Assembly: GCA_949126835.1 (NCBI GenBank)
Contig: OX421506.1
Span: 16,312,447 to 16,376,446 of the forward strand
Length of the DNA: 64,000 nt
Direction of reading: 5' to 3'
From: Anisus vortex
Lineage: Eukaryota > Mollusca > Gastropoda > Planorbidae
Shown here in pieces: positions 26,024 to 41,200 of this stretch (positions are counted from its first letter, which is position 1; every line of letters begins with the position of its first letter). Both the position numbers and the translations under genes were made by a program. Under the pieces are notes generated by a model, which searched no databases, had not been told where the DNA came from, and saw only the letters and a list, made by a program, of their open reading frames with translations.

Positions 26024-27360
26024 TTACAACAATATGACATAATTATACGCTTTTAACAAGATGACTAAATGATACGCTTTCAGCAAGATGACTAAATGAT
26101 ACGTTTTCACCAAGATGACTAAGTGATACGTTTTCACTAAGATGAATAAATGATACGTTTTCAACAAGATGACTAAATGATACGCTTTCAACAAGATGAC
26201 TAAATGATACGCTTTTAACAAGATGACTAAATGATACGCTTTTAACAAGATGACTAAATGATACGTTTTTAACAAGATAACTAAATGATACGCTGTCAGC
26301 AAGATGACAAAATGATACGTTTTCACCAAGATGACTAAATGATACGCTTTTAACAAGATGACCAAATGATACGCTTTTAACAAGATGACTAAATAATACG
26401 CTTTCATCATAATTTCTAAATAATACACTTACAACAAGATGACTAAATTACACGTTTTCACCAAAATGACTAAATGATACGTTTTCACCAAGATGACTAA
26501 ATGATATATTTTTACGAAGATGACTAAATGATACGATTTCATTAAGATGACAAAATGATACGCTTTCAACAAGATAACTCAATGACAAACTTACAACAAG
26601 ATGACTAAATGATACGCTTTTAAAAAGATGACTAAATGATACGTTTTCACCAAGATGACTAAATGATACGCTTTTAACAAGATGACTAAATGATACGCTT
26701 TTAACAAGATGACTAAATGATACGTTTTCACCAAGATGACTAAATGATACGCTTTCAACAAGAAGACTAAATGACACGCTTTCAACAAGATTACTAAATG
26801 ATACGTTTTCACCAAGATGACTAAATGAAATGCTTTCAACAAGATGACTAAATGCTACGTTTTAAACAAGATGACTAAATGATACGTTTTTACCAAGTAG
26901 ACTAAATGATATGCTTTCAACAAGATGACTAAATGTTACGTTTTCAGCATGATGACTAAATAATACGCTTTTAACAAGAAGACTAAATGATACGTTTTCA
27001 CCAAGATGACTAAATGATACGCTTTCAACAAGATGACTAAATAATACGCTTACAACAAGATAACTCAAATATACCCTTAAAACAATATGACATAATTATA
27101 CGCTTTTAACAAGATGACTAAATGATACGCTTTCAGCAAGATGACTAAATGATACGTTTTAAACAAGATGACTAAATGATACGCTTTAAACAAGATGACT
27201 AAATGATAAGTTTTTAACAAGATGACTAAATGATACGTTTTTACCAAGTAGACTAAATGATATGCTTTCAACAAGATGACTAAATGATACGTTTTCAGCA
27301 TGATGACTAAATAATACGCTTTTAACAAGAAGACTAAATAATACGTTTTCACCAAGATGA
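26024..27360. repeat. Higher-order satellite unit, copy A
   Basis: Nearly identical to 27698-29034 at an offset of 1,674 bp (62 monomers), including private variants such as CGCTGTCAGC and GTTACGTTTTCAGCATGATG. A slightly more diverged copy lies upstream, beginning at 24242 (offset 1,782 bp, 66 monomers). The few differences by eye indicate recent in-register duplication. Confidence 0.85.
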
Positions 27361-27697
27361 CTAAATGATACGCTTTCAACAAGATGACTAAATGATACGC
27401 TTTCAACAAGATGTCTAAATGATACGTTTTAAACAAGATGACTAAATGATACGCTTTAAATAAGATGACTAAATAATAAGTTTTCAACAAGATGACTAAA
27501 TGATACGTTTTTACCAAGTAGACTAAATGATATGCTTTCAACAAGATGACTAAATGATAAGTTTTCAGCAAGATGACTAAATGATACGCTTTTAACAAGA
27601 TGACTAAATGTTACGTTTTCACCAAGATGACTAACTGATACGCTTTCAACAAGATGAGTAAATGATACGCTTACAACAAGATAACTCAAATATACCC

Positions 27698-29034
27698 TTA
27701 CAACAATATGACATAATTATACGCTTTTAACAAGATGACTAAATGATACGCTTTCAGCAAGATGACTAAATGATACGTTTTCACCAAGATGACTAAATGA
27801 TACGTTTTCACTAAGATGAATAAATGATACGTTTTCAACAAGATGACTAAATGATACGCTTTCAACAAGATGACTAAATGATACGCTTTTAACAAGATGA
27901 CTAAATGATACGCTTTTAACAAGATGACTAAATGATACGTTTTTAACAAGATAACTAAATGATACGCTGTCAGCAAGATGACAAAATGATACGTTTTCAC
28001 CAAGATGACTAAATGATACGCTTTTAACAAGATGACCAAATGATACGCTTTTAACAAGATGACTAAATAATACGCTTTCATCATAATTTCTAAATAATAC
28101 ACTTACAACAAGATGACTAAATTACACGTTTTCACCAAAATGACTAAATGATACGTTTTCACCAAGATGACTAAATGATATATTTTTACCAAGATGACTA
28201 AATGATACGATTTCATTAAGATGACAAAATGATACGCTTTCAACAAGATAACTCAATGACAAACTTACAACAAGATGACTAAATGATACGCTTTTAAAAA
28301 GATGACTAAATGATACGTTTTCACCAAGATGACTAAATGATACGCTTTTAACAAGATGACTAAATGATACGCTTTTAACAAGATGACTAAATGATACGTT
28401 TTCACCAAGATGACTAAATGATACGCTTTCAACAAGAAGACTAAATGACACGCTTTCAACAAGATTACTAAATGATACGTTTTCACCAAGATGACTAAAT
28501 GAAATGCTTTCAACAAGATGACTAAATGCTACGTTTTAAACAAGATGACTAAATGATACGTTTTTACCAAGTAGACTAAATGATATGCTTTCAACAAGAT
28601 GACTAAATGTTACGTTTTCAGCATGATGACTAAATAATACGCTTTTAACAAGAAGACTAAATGATACGTTTTCACCAAGATGACTAAATGATACGCTTTC
28701 AACAAGATGACTAAATAATACGCTTACAACAAGATAACTCAAATATACCCTTAAAACAATATGACATAATTATACGCTTTTAACAAGATGACTAAATAAT
28801 ACGCTTTCAGCAAGATGACTAAATGATACGTTTTAAACAAGATGACTAAATGATACGCTTTAAACAAGATGACTAAATGATAAGTTTTTAACAAGATGAC
28901 TAAATGATACGTTTTTACCAAGTAGACTAAATGATATGCTTTCAACAAGATGACTAAATGATACGTTTTCAGCATGATGACTAAATAATACGCTTTTAAC
29001 AAGAAGACTAAATAATACGTTTTCACCAAGATGA
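27698..29034. repeat. Higher-order satellite unit, copy B
   Basis: Downstream partner of 26024-27360. The shared CGCTGTCAGC variant is near 27967 here and near 26293 in copy A. The similarity breaks soon after 29067, where this copy goes into a TAATAAGCTTAC monomer and copy A does not. Confidence 0.85.
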
Positions 29035-32000
29035 CTAAATGATACGCTTTCAACAAGATGACTAAATAATAAGCTTACAACAAGATAACTCAAATATACC
29101 CTTACAACAATATGACATAATTATACGCTTTTAACAAGATGACTAAATGATACGCTTTCAGCAAGATGACTAAATGATACGTTTTCACCAAGATGACTAA
29201 ATGATAAGTTTTCACTAATATGACTAAATGATACGCTTTTAACAAGATGTGTAAATGATACGCTTTCAGCAAGATGACTAAATGATAAGTTGTTACCAAG
29301 ATGACTAAATGATAGGCTTTCAACAAGATGACTAAATAATACGCTTTCAACAAGATGACTAAATTACACGTTTTCACCAAAATGACTAAATGATACGTTT
29401 TCACCAAGATGACTAAATGATACGTTTTTACCAAGATGACTAAATGAGACGCTTTCATTGAGATGACAAAATGATACGCTTTCAACAAGATAACTCAATG
29501 ACAAACTTACAACAAGATGACTGAATGATACGCTTTTAAAAAGATGACTTAATGATACGTTTTCACCAAGATGACTAAATGATACGCTTTTAACAAGATG
29601 ACTAAAAGATACGCCTTTAACAAGATGACTAAATGATACGTTTTCACCAAGATGACTAAATGATACGCTTTTAACAAGATGACTAAATGATACGCTTTCA
29701 ACAAGATGACTAAATAACACGCTTTCAACAAGATTACTAAATGGTACGTTTTCACCAAGATGACTAAATGAAACGCTTTCAACAAGATGACTAAATGCTA
29801 CGCTTTCAACAAGATGACTAAATGATACGCTTTCAACAAGATGACTAAATGATACGTTTTAAACAAGATGACTAAATGATACGCTTTAAATAAGATGACT
29901 AAATAATAAGTTTTCAACAAGATGACTAAATGATACGTTTTTACCAAGTAGACTAAATGATATGATTTCAACAAGATGACTAAATGATAAGTTTTCAGCA
30001 AGATGACTAAATGATACGCTTTTAACAAGATGACTAAATGTTACGTTTTCACCAAGATGACTAACTGATACGATTTCAACAAGATGAGTAAATGATACGC
30101 TTACAACAAGATAACTCAAATATACCCTTACAACAATATGACATAATTATACGCTTTTAACAAGATGACTAAATGATACGCTTTCAGCAAGATGACTAAA
30201 TGATACGTTTTCACCAAGATGACTAAATGATACGTTTTCACTAAGATGAATAAATGATACGTTTTCAACAAGATGACTAAATGATACGCTTTCAACAAGA
30301 TGACTAAATGATACGCTTTTAACAAGATGACTAAATGATACGCTTTTAACAAGATGACTAAATGATACGTTTTTAACAAGATAACTAAATGATACGCTTT
30401 CAGCAAGATGACAAAATGATACGTTTTCACCAAGATGACTAAATGATACGCTTTTAACAAGATGACCAAATGATACGCTTTTAACAAGATGACTAAATAA
30501 TACGCTTTCATCATAATTTCTAAATAATACACTTACAACAAGATGACTAAATGATACGCTTTTAACAAGATGTGTAAATGATACGCTTTCAGCAAGATGA
30601 CTAAATGATACGTTTTTATCAAGATGACTAAATGATACGTTTTCACTAAGATGACTAAATGATACGCTTTTAACAAGATGACTAAATGATACGCTTTCAG
30701 CAAGGTGACTAAATGATACGCTTTCATCAAGATGATAAAATGATACGCTTTCAACGAGATGAATAAATGCTACGCTTTCAACAAGATAACTCAAAGGTAC
30801 CCTTACAACATTATGACATATATATGCGCTTTTAACAAGATGACTAAATGATACGCTTTCAGCAAAATGACTAAATGATACGCTTTTAACAAGATGACTA
30901 AATGATACGCTTTCAGCAAAATGACTAAATGATACGTTTTTTACCAAGATGACTAAATGATACGTTTTTTACCAAGATGACTAAATGATACGCTTTCAAC
31001 AAGATGACTAAATGATACGCTTTCAACAAGATGACTAAATTACACGTTTTCACCAAGATGACTAAATGATACGTTTTCACAAAGATGACTAAAAGATAAG
31101 TTTTTACCAAGATGACTAAATGATACGCTTTCATTAAGATGACAAAATGATACGCTTAAAACAAGATAACTCAATGACAAACTTACAACAAGATGACTAA
31201 ATGATACGCTTTTAAAAAGATGACTAAATGATACGTTTTCACCAAGATGACTAAATGATACGCTTTTAACAAGATGACTAAATGATACGCTTTTAACAAG
31301 ATGACTAAATGATACGTTTTCACCAAGATGACTAAATTACATTCTTTCAACAAGATTACTAAATGATACGTTTTAAACAAGATGACTAAATGATACGCTT
31401 TAAACAAGATGACTAAATGATAAGTTTTTAACAAGATGACTAAATGATACGTTTTCACCAAGATGACTAAATGATACGCTTTTAACAAGATGACTAAATG
31501 ATACGCTTTCAACTAGATGACTAAATAACACGCTTTCAACAAGATGACTAAATGGTACGTTTTCACCAAGATGACTAAATGAAACGCTTTCAACAAGATG
31601 ACTAAATGCTACGCTTTCAACAAGATGACTAAATGATACGCTTTTAACAAGATGACTAAATGATACGTTTTAAACAAGATGACTAAATGATACGCTTTAA
31701 AAAAGATGACTAAATAATAAGTTTTCAACAAGATGACTAAATGATACGTTTTTACCAAGTAGACTAAATGATATGCTTTCAACAAGATGACTAAATGATA
31801 AGTTTTCAGCAAGATGACTAAATGATACGCTTTTAACAAGATGACTAAATGTTACGTTTTCACCAAGATGACTAAATGATACGCTTTCAACAAGATGAGT
31901 AAATGATACGCTTACAACAAGATGACTAAATGATACGTTTTCACTAAGATGAATAAATGATACGTTTTCAACAAGATGACTAAATGATACGCTTTCAACA

Positions 32001-35000
32001 AGATGACTAAATGATACGCTTTTAACAAGATGACTAAATGATACGTTTTTAACAAGATAACTAAATGATACGCTTTCAGCAAGATGACAAAATGATACGT
32101 TTTCACCAAGATGACTAAATGATACGCTTTTAACAAGATGACCAAATGATACGCTTTTAACAAGATGACTAAATAATACGCTTTCATCATAATGTCTAAA
32201 TAATACACTTACAACAAGATGACTAAATGATACGCTTTTAACAAGATGTGTAAATGATACGCTTTCAGCAAGATGACTAAATGATACGTTTTTATCAAGA
32301 TGACTAAATGATACGTTTTCATTAAGATGACTAAATGATACGCTTTTAACAAGATGACTAAATGATACGCTTTTAACAAGATGACTAAATGATACGTTTT
32401 CACCAAGATGACTAAATTACATCCTTTCAACAAGATTACTAAATGATACGTTTTCACCAAGATGACTAAATGAAACGCTTTCAACAAGATGACTAAATGC
32501 TACACTTTCAACAAGATGACTAAATGATACGCTTTCAACAAGATGACTAAATGATACGTTTTAAACAAGATGACTAAATGATACGCTTTAAACAAGATGA
32601 CTAAATGATAAGTTTTTAACAAGATGACTAAATGATACGTTTTCACCAAGATGACTAAATGATACGCTTTTAACAAGATGACTAAATGATACGCTTTCAA
32701 CTAGATGACTAAATAAAACGCTTTCAACAAGATGACTAAATCGTACGTTTTCACCAAGATGACTAAATGAAACGCTTTCAACAAGATGACTAAATGCTAC
32801 GCTTTCAACAAGATGACTAAATGATACGCTTTCAACAAGATGACTAAATGATACGTTTTAAACAAGATGACTAAATGATACGCTTTAAATAAGATGACTA
32901 AATAATAAGTTTTCAACAAGATGACTAAATGATACGTTTTTACCAAGTAGACTAAATGATATGCTTTCAACAAGATGACTAAATGATAAGTTTTCAGCAA
33001 GATGACTAAATGATACGCTTTTAACAAGATGACTAAATGTTACGTTTTCACCAAGATGACTAAATGATACGCTTTCAACAAGATGAGTAAATGATACGCT
33101 TACAACAAGATAACTCAAATATACCCTTACAACAATATGACATAATTATACGCTTTTAACAAGATGACTAAATGATACGCTTTCAGCAAGATGACTAAAT
33201 GATACGTTTTCACCAAGATGACTAAATGATACGTTTTCACTAAGATGAATAAATGATACGTTTTCAACAAGATGACTAAATGATACGCTTTCAACAAGAT
33301 GACTAAATGATACGCTTTTAACAAGATGACTAAATGATACGTTTTTAACAAGATAACTAAATGATACGCTTTCAGCAAGATGACAAAATGATACGTTTTC
33401 ACCAAGATGACTAAATGAAACGCTTTTAACAAGATGACCAAATGATACGCTTTTAACAAGATGACTAATTAATACGCTTTCATCATAATGTCTAAATAAT
33501 ACACTTACAACAAGATGACTAAATGATACGCTTTTAACAAGATGTGTGAATGATACGCTTTCAGCAAGATGACTAAATGATACGTTTTTATCAAGATGAC
33601 TAAATGATACGTTTTCACTAAGATTACTAAATGATACGCTTTTAACAAGATGACTAAATGATACGCTTTCAGCAAGATGACTAAATGATACGCTTTCATC
33701 AAGATGATAAAATGATACGCTTTCAACGAGATGAATAAATGCTACGCTTTCAACAAGATAACTCAATAGTACCCTTACAACATTATGACACATATATGCG
33801 CTTTTAACAAGATGACTAAATGATACGCTTTCAGCAAAATGACTAAATGATACGCTTTTAACAAGATGACTAAATGATACGCTTTCAGCAAAATGACTAA
33901 ATGATACGTTTTTACCAAGATGACTAAATGATACGTTTTTACCAAGATGACTAAATGATACGCTTTCAACAAGATAACTAAATGATACGCTTTCAACAAG
34001 ATGACTAAACTACACGTTTTCACCAAGATGACTAAATGATACGTTTTTACCAAGATGACTAAATGATAAGTTTTTACCAAGATGACTAAATGATACGCTT
34101 TCATTAAGATGACAAAATGATACGCTTTCAACAAGATAACTCAATGACAAACTTACAACAAGATGACTAAATGATACGCTTTTAAAAAGATAACTAAATG
34201 ATACGTTTTCACCAAGATGACTAAATGATACGCTTTTAACAAGATGACTAAATGATACGCTTTTAACAAGATGACTAAATGATACGTTTTCACCAAGATG
34301 ACTAAATTACATCCTTTCAACAAGATTACTAAATGATACGTTTTCACCAAGATGACTAAATGATACGTTTTAAACAAGATGACTAAATGTTACGCTTTAA
34401 ACAAGATGACTAAATGATAAGTTTTTAACAAGATGACTAAATGATACGCTTTCAACAAGATGACTAAATAATACGCTTACAACAAGATAACTCAAATATA
34501 CCCTTACAACAATATGACATAATTATACGTTTTTACCAAGTAGACAAAATGATATGCTTTCAACAAGATGACTAAATGATACGTTTTCAGCATGATGACT
34601 AAATGATACGCTTTTAAAAAGAAGACTAAATGATACGTTTTCACCAAGATGACTAAATGATACGCTTTCAACAAGTAGACTAAATGATATGCTTTCAACA
34701 AGATGACTAAATGATAAGTTTTCAGCAAGATGACTAAATGATACGCTTTTAACAAGATGACTAAATGTTACGTTTTCACCAAGATGACTAACTGATACGC
34801 TTTCAACAAGATGAGTAAATGATACGCTTACAACAAGATAACTCAAATATACCCTTACAACAATATGACATAATTATACGCTTTTAACAAGATGACTAAA
34901 TGATACGCTTTCAGCAAGATGACTAAATGATACGTTTTCACCAAGATGACTAAATGATACGTTTTTTACTAAGATGAATAAATGATACGTTTTCAACAAG

Positions 35001-37863
35001 ATGACTAAATGATACGCTTTCAACAAGATGACTAAATGATACGCTTTTAACAAGATGACTAAATGATACGCTTTTAACAAGATGACTAAATGATACGTTT
35101 TTAACAAGATAACTAAATGATACGCTTTCAGCAAGATGACAAAATGATACGTTTTCACCAAGATGACTAAATGATACGCTTTTAACAAGATGACCAAATG
35201 ATACGCTTTTAACAAGATGACTAAATAATACGCTTTCATCATAATTTCTAAATAATACACTTACAACAAGATGACTAAATGATACGCTTTTAACAAGATG
35301 TGTAAATGATACGCTTTCAGCAAGATGACTAAATGATTCGTTTTTATCAAGATGACTAAATGATACGTTTTCACTAAGATGACTAAATGATACGCTTTTA
35401 ACAAGATGACTAAATGATACGCTTTCAGCAAGATGACTAAATGATACGCTTTCATCAAGATGATAAAATGATACGCTTTCAACGAGATGAATAAATGCTA
35501 CGCTTTCAACAAGATAACTCAAAGGTACCCTTACAACATTATGACACATATATGCGCTTTTAACAAGATGACTAAATTACACGTTTTCACCAAGATGACT
35601 AAATGATACGTTTTCACCAAGATGACTAAATGATACGCTTTCAACAAGATGACTAAATTACACGTTTTCACCAAGATGACTAAATGATACGTTTTCACCA
35701 AGATGACTAAATGATAAGTTTTTACCAAGATGACTAAATGATACGCTTTCATTAAGATGACAAAATGATACGCTTTCAACAAGATAACTCAATGACAAAC
35801 TTACAACAAGATGACTAAATGATACGCTTTTAAAAAGATGACTAAATGATACGTTTTCACCAAGATGACTAAATGATAAGCTTTTAACAAGATGACTAAA
35901 TGATACGTTTTCACCAAGATGACTAAATGATACGCTTTTAACAAGATGACTAAATGATACGCTTTTAACAAGATGACTAAATGATACGTTTTCACCAAGA
36001 TGACTAAATTACATCCTTTCAACAAGATTACTAAATGATACGTTTTCACCAAGATGACTAAATGAAACGCTTTCAACAAGATGACTAAATGCTACGCTTT
36101 CAACAAGATGACTAAATGATACGCTTTCAACAAGATGACTAAATGATTCGTTTTAAACAAGATGACTAAATGATACGCTTTAAACAAGATGACTAAATGA
36201 TAAGTTTTTAACAAGATGACTAAATGATACGTTTTCACCAAGATGACTAAATGATACGCTTTTAACAAGATGACTAAATTATACGCTTTCAACTAGATGA
36301 CTAAATAACACGCTTTCAACAAGATGACTAAATGGTACGTTTTCACCAAGATGACTAAATGAAACGCTTTCAACAAGATGACTAAATGCTACGCTTTCAA
36401 CAAGATGACTAAATGATACGCTTTCAACAAGATGACTAAATGATACGTTTTAAACAAGATGACTAAATGATACGCTTTAAAAAAGATGACTAAATAATAA
36501 GTTTTCAACAAGATGACTAAATGATACGTTTTTACCAAGTAGACTAAATGATATGCTTTCAACAAGATGACTAAATGATAAGTTTTCAGCAAGATGACTA
36601 AATGATACGCTTTTAACAAGATGACTAAATGTTACGTTTTCACCAAGATGACTAAATGATACGCTTTCAACAAGATGAGTAAATGATACGCTTACAACAA
36701 GATAACTCAAATGTACCCTTACAACAATATGACATAATTATACGCTTTTAACAAGATGACTAAATGATACGCTTTCAGCAAGATGACTAAATGATACGTT
36801 TTCACCAAGATGACTAAATGATACGTTTTCACTAAGATGAATAAATGATACGTTTTCAACAAGATGACTAAATGATACGCTTTCAACAAGATGACTAAAT
36901 GATACGCTTTTAACAAGATGACTAAATGATACGTTTTTAACAAGATAACTAAATGATACGCTTTCAGCAAGATGACAAAATGATACGTTTTCACCAAGAT
37001 GACTAAATGATACGCTTTTAACAAGATGACCAAATGATACGCTTTTAACAAGATGACTAAATAATACGCTTTCATCATAATGTCTAAATAATACACTTAC
37101 AACAAGATGACTAAATGATACGCTTTTAACAAGATGTGTAAATGATACGCTTTCAGCAAGATGACTAAATGATACGTTTTTAAAAGATGACTAAATGATA
37201 CGTTTTCACCAAGATGACTAAATGATACGCTTTTAACAAGATGACTAAATGATACGCTTTTAACAAGATGACTAAATGATACGTTTTCACCAAGATGACT
37301 AAATTACATCCTTTCAACAAGATTACTAAATGATACGTTTTCACCAAGATGACTAAATGAAACGCTTTCAACAAGATGACTAAATGCTACGCTTTCAACA
37401 AGATGACTAAATGATACGCTTTCAACAAGATGACTAAATGATACGTTTTAAACAAGATGACTAAATGATACGCTTTAAACAAGATGACTAAATGATAAGT
37501 TTTTAACAAGATGACTAAATGATACGTTTTCACCAAGATGACTAAATGATACGCTTTTAACAAGATGACTAAATGATACGCTTTCAACTAGATGACTAAA
37601 TAACACGCTTTTAACAAGATGACTAAATCGTACGTTTTCACCAAGATGACTAAATGAAACGCTTTCAACAAGATGACTAAATGCTACGCTTTCAACAAGA
37701 TGACTAAATGATACGCTTTCAACAAGATGACTAAATGATACGTTTTAAACAAGATGACTAAATGATACGCTTTAAATAAGATGACTAAATAATAAGTTTT
37801 CAACAAGATGACTAAATGATACGTTTTTACCAAGTAGAGTAAATGATATGCTTTCAACAAGAT

Positions 37864-37889
37864 AATAATAATAATAATAATAATAATAA
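37864..37889 (-). repeat. (TTA)n tail of the LINE
   Basis: About eight uninterrupted AAT units on the plus strand form the 3' end of the minus-strand LINE. Microsatellite rather than poly-A tails are typical of CR1/L2-like elements. Confidence 0.9.
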
Positions 37890-37983
37890 CGGTGCTTATA
37901 TAGCGCATATCCCGTTGGTGACAGTTCTATGCGCAGACGACAGTTACAGAATACAGACAGACAACGAAATATATAGTAATACG

Positions 37984-38224
37984 CTAATTCTGCTGACGAA
38001 ATAGGTGAGTCTTCAGCCGGCTCCTGAAGGTGTCATAGCTAGGGCTCTGGCGAAGCTGTAGTGGGAGGTGATTCCAAGCGGACGGTCCTGCGTAGGAAAA
38101 TGAACGTTCGCCAGCGGACACTAGCCTCACACGAGGGATCCGCAGAGTAAGCGCGTCAGATGCCGAACGAAGTGGGCGGGACTGGGTGTAGAGCTCCATA
38201 CAAGAGCGAAGATAATCCGGGGCG
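37984..38224 (-). pseudogene. C-terminus of LINE ORF2 (reverse transcriptase protein), truncated
   Basis: About 79 codons plus stop (TAG complement at 37984-37986), read on the minus strand. Visible motifs are APDYLRS, LYTQSRPLRS, then a run with IPRVR, SYAGPSAWNHLP, and the closing SRLKTHLF. This pattern is the conserved extreme C-terminus of ORF2 proteins in CR1/L2/Jockey-type LINEs, after the reverse transcriptase and thumb. Everything upstream, including the catalytic domains, is missing because the copy is 5'-truncated; the frame simply runs into satellite at ~38225. It has no start and cannot make a functional protein. No internal stop or frameshift is seen, which suggests a fairly young copy. 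Confidence 0.88.
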
Positions 38225-41200
38225 CAGATGACTAAATGATAAGTTTTCAGCAAGATGACTAAATGATACGCTTTTAACAAGATGACTAAATGTTACGTTT
38301 TCACCAAGATGACTAAATGATACGCTTTCAACAAGATGAGTAAATGATACGCTTACAACAAGATAACTCAAATATACCCTTACAACAATATGACATAATT
38401 ATACGCTTTTAACAAGATGACTAAATGATACGCTTTCAGCAAGATGACTAAATGATACGTTTTCACCAAGATGACTAAATGATACGTTTTCACTAAGATG
38501 AATAAATGATACGTTTTCAACAAGATGACTAAATGATACGCTTTCAACAAGATGACTAAATGATACGCTTTTAACAAGATGACTAAATGATACGTTTTTA
38601 ACAAGATAACTAAATGATACGCTTTCAGCAAGATGACTAAATGATACGTTTTCACTAAGATGAATAAATGATACGTTTTCAACAAGATGACTAAATGATA
38701 CGCTTTCAACAAGATGACTAAATGATACACTTACAACAAGATGACTAAATGATACGCTTTTAACAAGATGTGTAAATGATACGCTTTCAGCAAGATGACT
38801 AAATGATACGTTTTTATCAAGATGACTAAATGATACGTTTTCACTAAGATGACTAAATGATACGCTTTTAACAAGATGACTAAATGATACGCTTTCAGCA
38901 AGATGACTAAATGATACGCTTTCATCAAGATGATAAAATGATACGCTTTCAACGAGATGAATAAATGCTACGCTTTCAACAAGATAACTCAATAGTACCC
39001 TTACAACATTATGACACATATATGCGCTTTTAACAAGATGACTAAATGATACGCTTTCAGCAAAATGACTAAATGATACGCTTTTAACAAGATGACTAAA
39101 TGATACGCTTTCAGCAAAATGACTAAATGATACGTTTTTACCAAGATGACTAAATGATACGTTTTTACCAAGATGACTAAATGATACGCTTTAAAAAAGA
39201 TGACTAAATAATAAGTTTTCAACAAGATGACTAAATGATACGTTTTTACCAAGTAGACTAAATGATATGCTTTCAACAAGATGACTAAATGATAAGTTTT
39301 CAGCAAGATGACTAAATGATACGCTTTTAACAAGATGACTAAATGTTACGTTTTCACCAAGATGACTAAATGATACGCTTTCAACAAGATGAGTAAATGA
39401 TACGCTTACAACAAGATAACTCAAATGTACCCTTACAACAATATGACATAATTATACGCTTTTAACAAGATGACTAAATGATACGCTTTCAGCAAGATGA
39501 CTAAATGATACGTTTTCACCAAGATGACTAAATGATACGTTTTCACTAAGATGAATAAATGATACGTTTTCAACAAGATGACTAAATGATACGCTTTCAA
39601 CAAGATGACTAAATGATACGCTTTTAACAAGATGACTAAATGATACGTTTTTAACAAGATAACTAAATGATACGCTTTCAGCAAGATGACAAAATGATAC
39701 GTTTTCACCAAGATGACTAAATGATACGCTTTTAACAAGATGACCAAATGATACGCTTTTAACAAGATGACTAAATAATACGCTTTCATCATAATGTCTA
39801 AATAATACACTTACAACAAGATGACTAAATGATACGCTTTTAACAAGATGTGTAAATGATACGCTTTCAGCAAGATGACTAAATGATACGTTTTTATCAA
39901 GATGACTAAATGATACGTTTTCACCAAGATGACTAAATGATACGCTTTTAACAAGATGACTAAATGATACGCTTTTAACAAGATGACTAAATGATACGTT
40001 TTCACCAAGATGACTAAATTACATCCTTTCAACAAGATTACTAAATGATACGTTTTCACCAAGATGACTAAATGAAACGCTTTCAACAAGATGACTAAAT
40101 GCTACGCTTTCAACAAGATGACTAAATGATACGCTTTCAACAAGATGACTAAATGATACGTTTTAAACAAGATGACTAAATGATACGCTTTAAACAAGAT
40201 GACTAAATGATAAGTTTTTAACAAGATGACTAAATGATACGTTTTCACCAAGATGACTAAATGATACGCTTTTAACAAGATGACTAAATGATACGCTTTC
40301 AACTAGATGACTAAATAACACGCTTTTAACAAGATGACTAAATCGTACGTTTTCACCAAGATGACTAAATGAAACGCTTTCAACAAGATGACTAAATGCT
40401 ACGCTTTCAACAAGATGACTAAATGATACGCTTTCAACAAGATGACTAAATGATACGTTTTAAACAAGATGACTAAATGATACGCTTTAAATAAGATGAC
40501 TAAATAATAAGTTTTCAACAAGATGACTAAATGATACGTTTTTACCAAGTAGACTAAATGATATGCTTTCAACAAGATGACTAAATGATAAGTTTTCAGC
40601 AAGATGACTAAATGATACGCTTTTAACAAGATGACTAAATGTTACGTTTTCACCAAGATGACTAAATGATACGCTTTCAACAAGATGAGTAAATGATACG
40701 CTTACAACAAGATAACTCAAATATACCCTTACAACAATATGACATAATTATACGCTTTTAACAAGATGACTAAATGATACGCTTTCAGCAAGATGACTAA
40801 ATGATACGTTTTCACCAAGATGACTAAATGATACGTTTTCACTAAGATGAATAAATGATACGTTTTCAACAAGATGACTAAATGATACGCTTTCAACAAG
40901 ATGACTAAATGATACGCTTTTAACAAGATGACTAAATGATACGTTTTTAACAAGATAACTAAATGATACGCTTTCAGCAAGATGACTAAATGATACGTTT
41001 TCACTAAGATGAATAAATGATACGTTTTCAACAAGATGACTAAATGATACGCTTTCAACAAGATGACTAAATGATACACTTACAACAAGATGACTAAATG
41101 ATACGCTTTTAACAAGATGTGTAAATGATACGCTTTCAGCAAGATGACTAAATGATACGTTTTTATCAAGATGACTAAATGATACGTTTTCACTAAGATG

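Larger units (their letters stand above)
10463..37863. repeat. 27-bp satellite array, block 2
   Basis: About 27.4 kb of the 27-bp monomer. The landmark GATAACTCAATGACAAAC begins at 10802, 12289, 13531, 15017, 16070, 17447, 18689, 20417, 22010, 23495, 24791, 26573, 28247, 29489, 31165, 34135 and 35783. Most intervals are exact multiples of 27 (for example 1242, 1053, 1377, 1728, 1593, 1485, 1296, 1782, 1674, 2970) and a few are off by one or two bases. A second landmark, the monomer with AAGTAGACTAAATGATATG, recurs throughout. The block therefore consists of higher-order units of variable monomer number. No host gene is seen in it. Confidence 0.97.
37864..38225 (-). mobile_element. 5'-truncated LINE tail (CR1/L2-like)
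   Basis: A 362-bp insertion (366 bp net) of G+C-richer, non-satellite DNA in a sea of 27-bp repeats. Read on the minus strand it holds the last ~80 codons of a LINE ORF2, a ~94-bp 3' UTR ending GCGCTATATAAGCACCG, and a TTATTA microsatellite tail. This is the usual make-up of CR1/L2-type elements in molluscs and other invertebrates. AGAT at 37860-37863 and 38226-38229 may be a 4-bp target duplication or simple junction homology. The near-identical sibling at ~40560-40600 has no insertion (its equivalent base is 40576). Confidence 0.9.

Noticed and set aside
38041..38220. A host exon suggested by the G+C-rich island in the satellite
   Set aside because: Its minus-strand translation is the standard C-terminal tail of LINE ORF2, followed by a LINE-type 3' UTR and a TTATTA tail.
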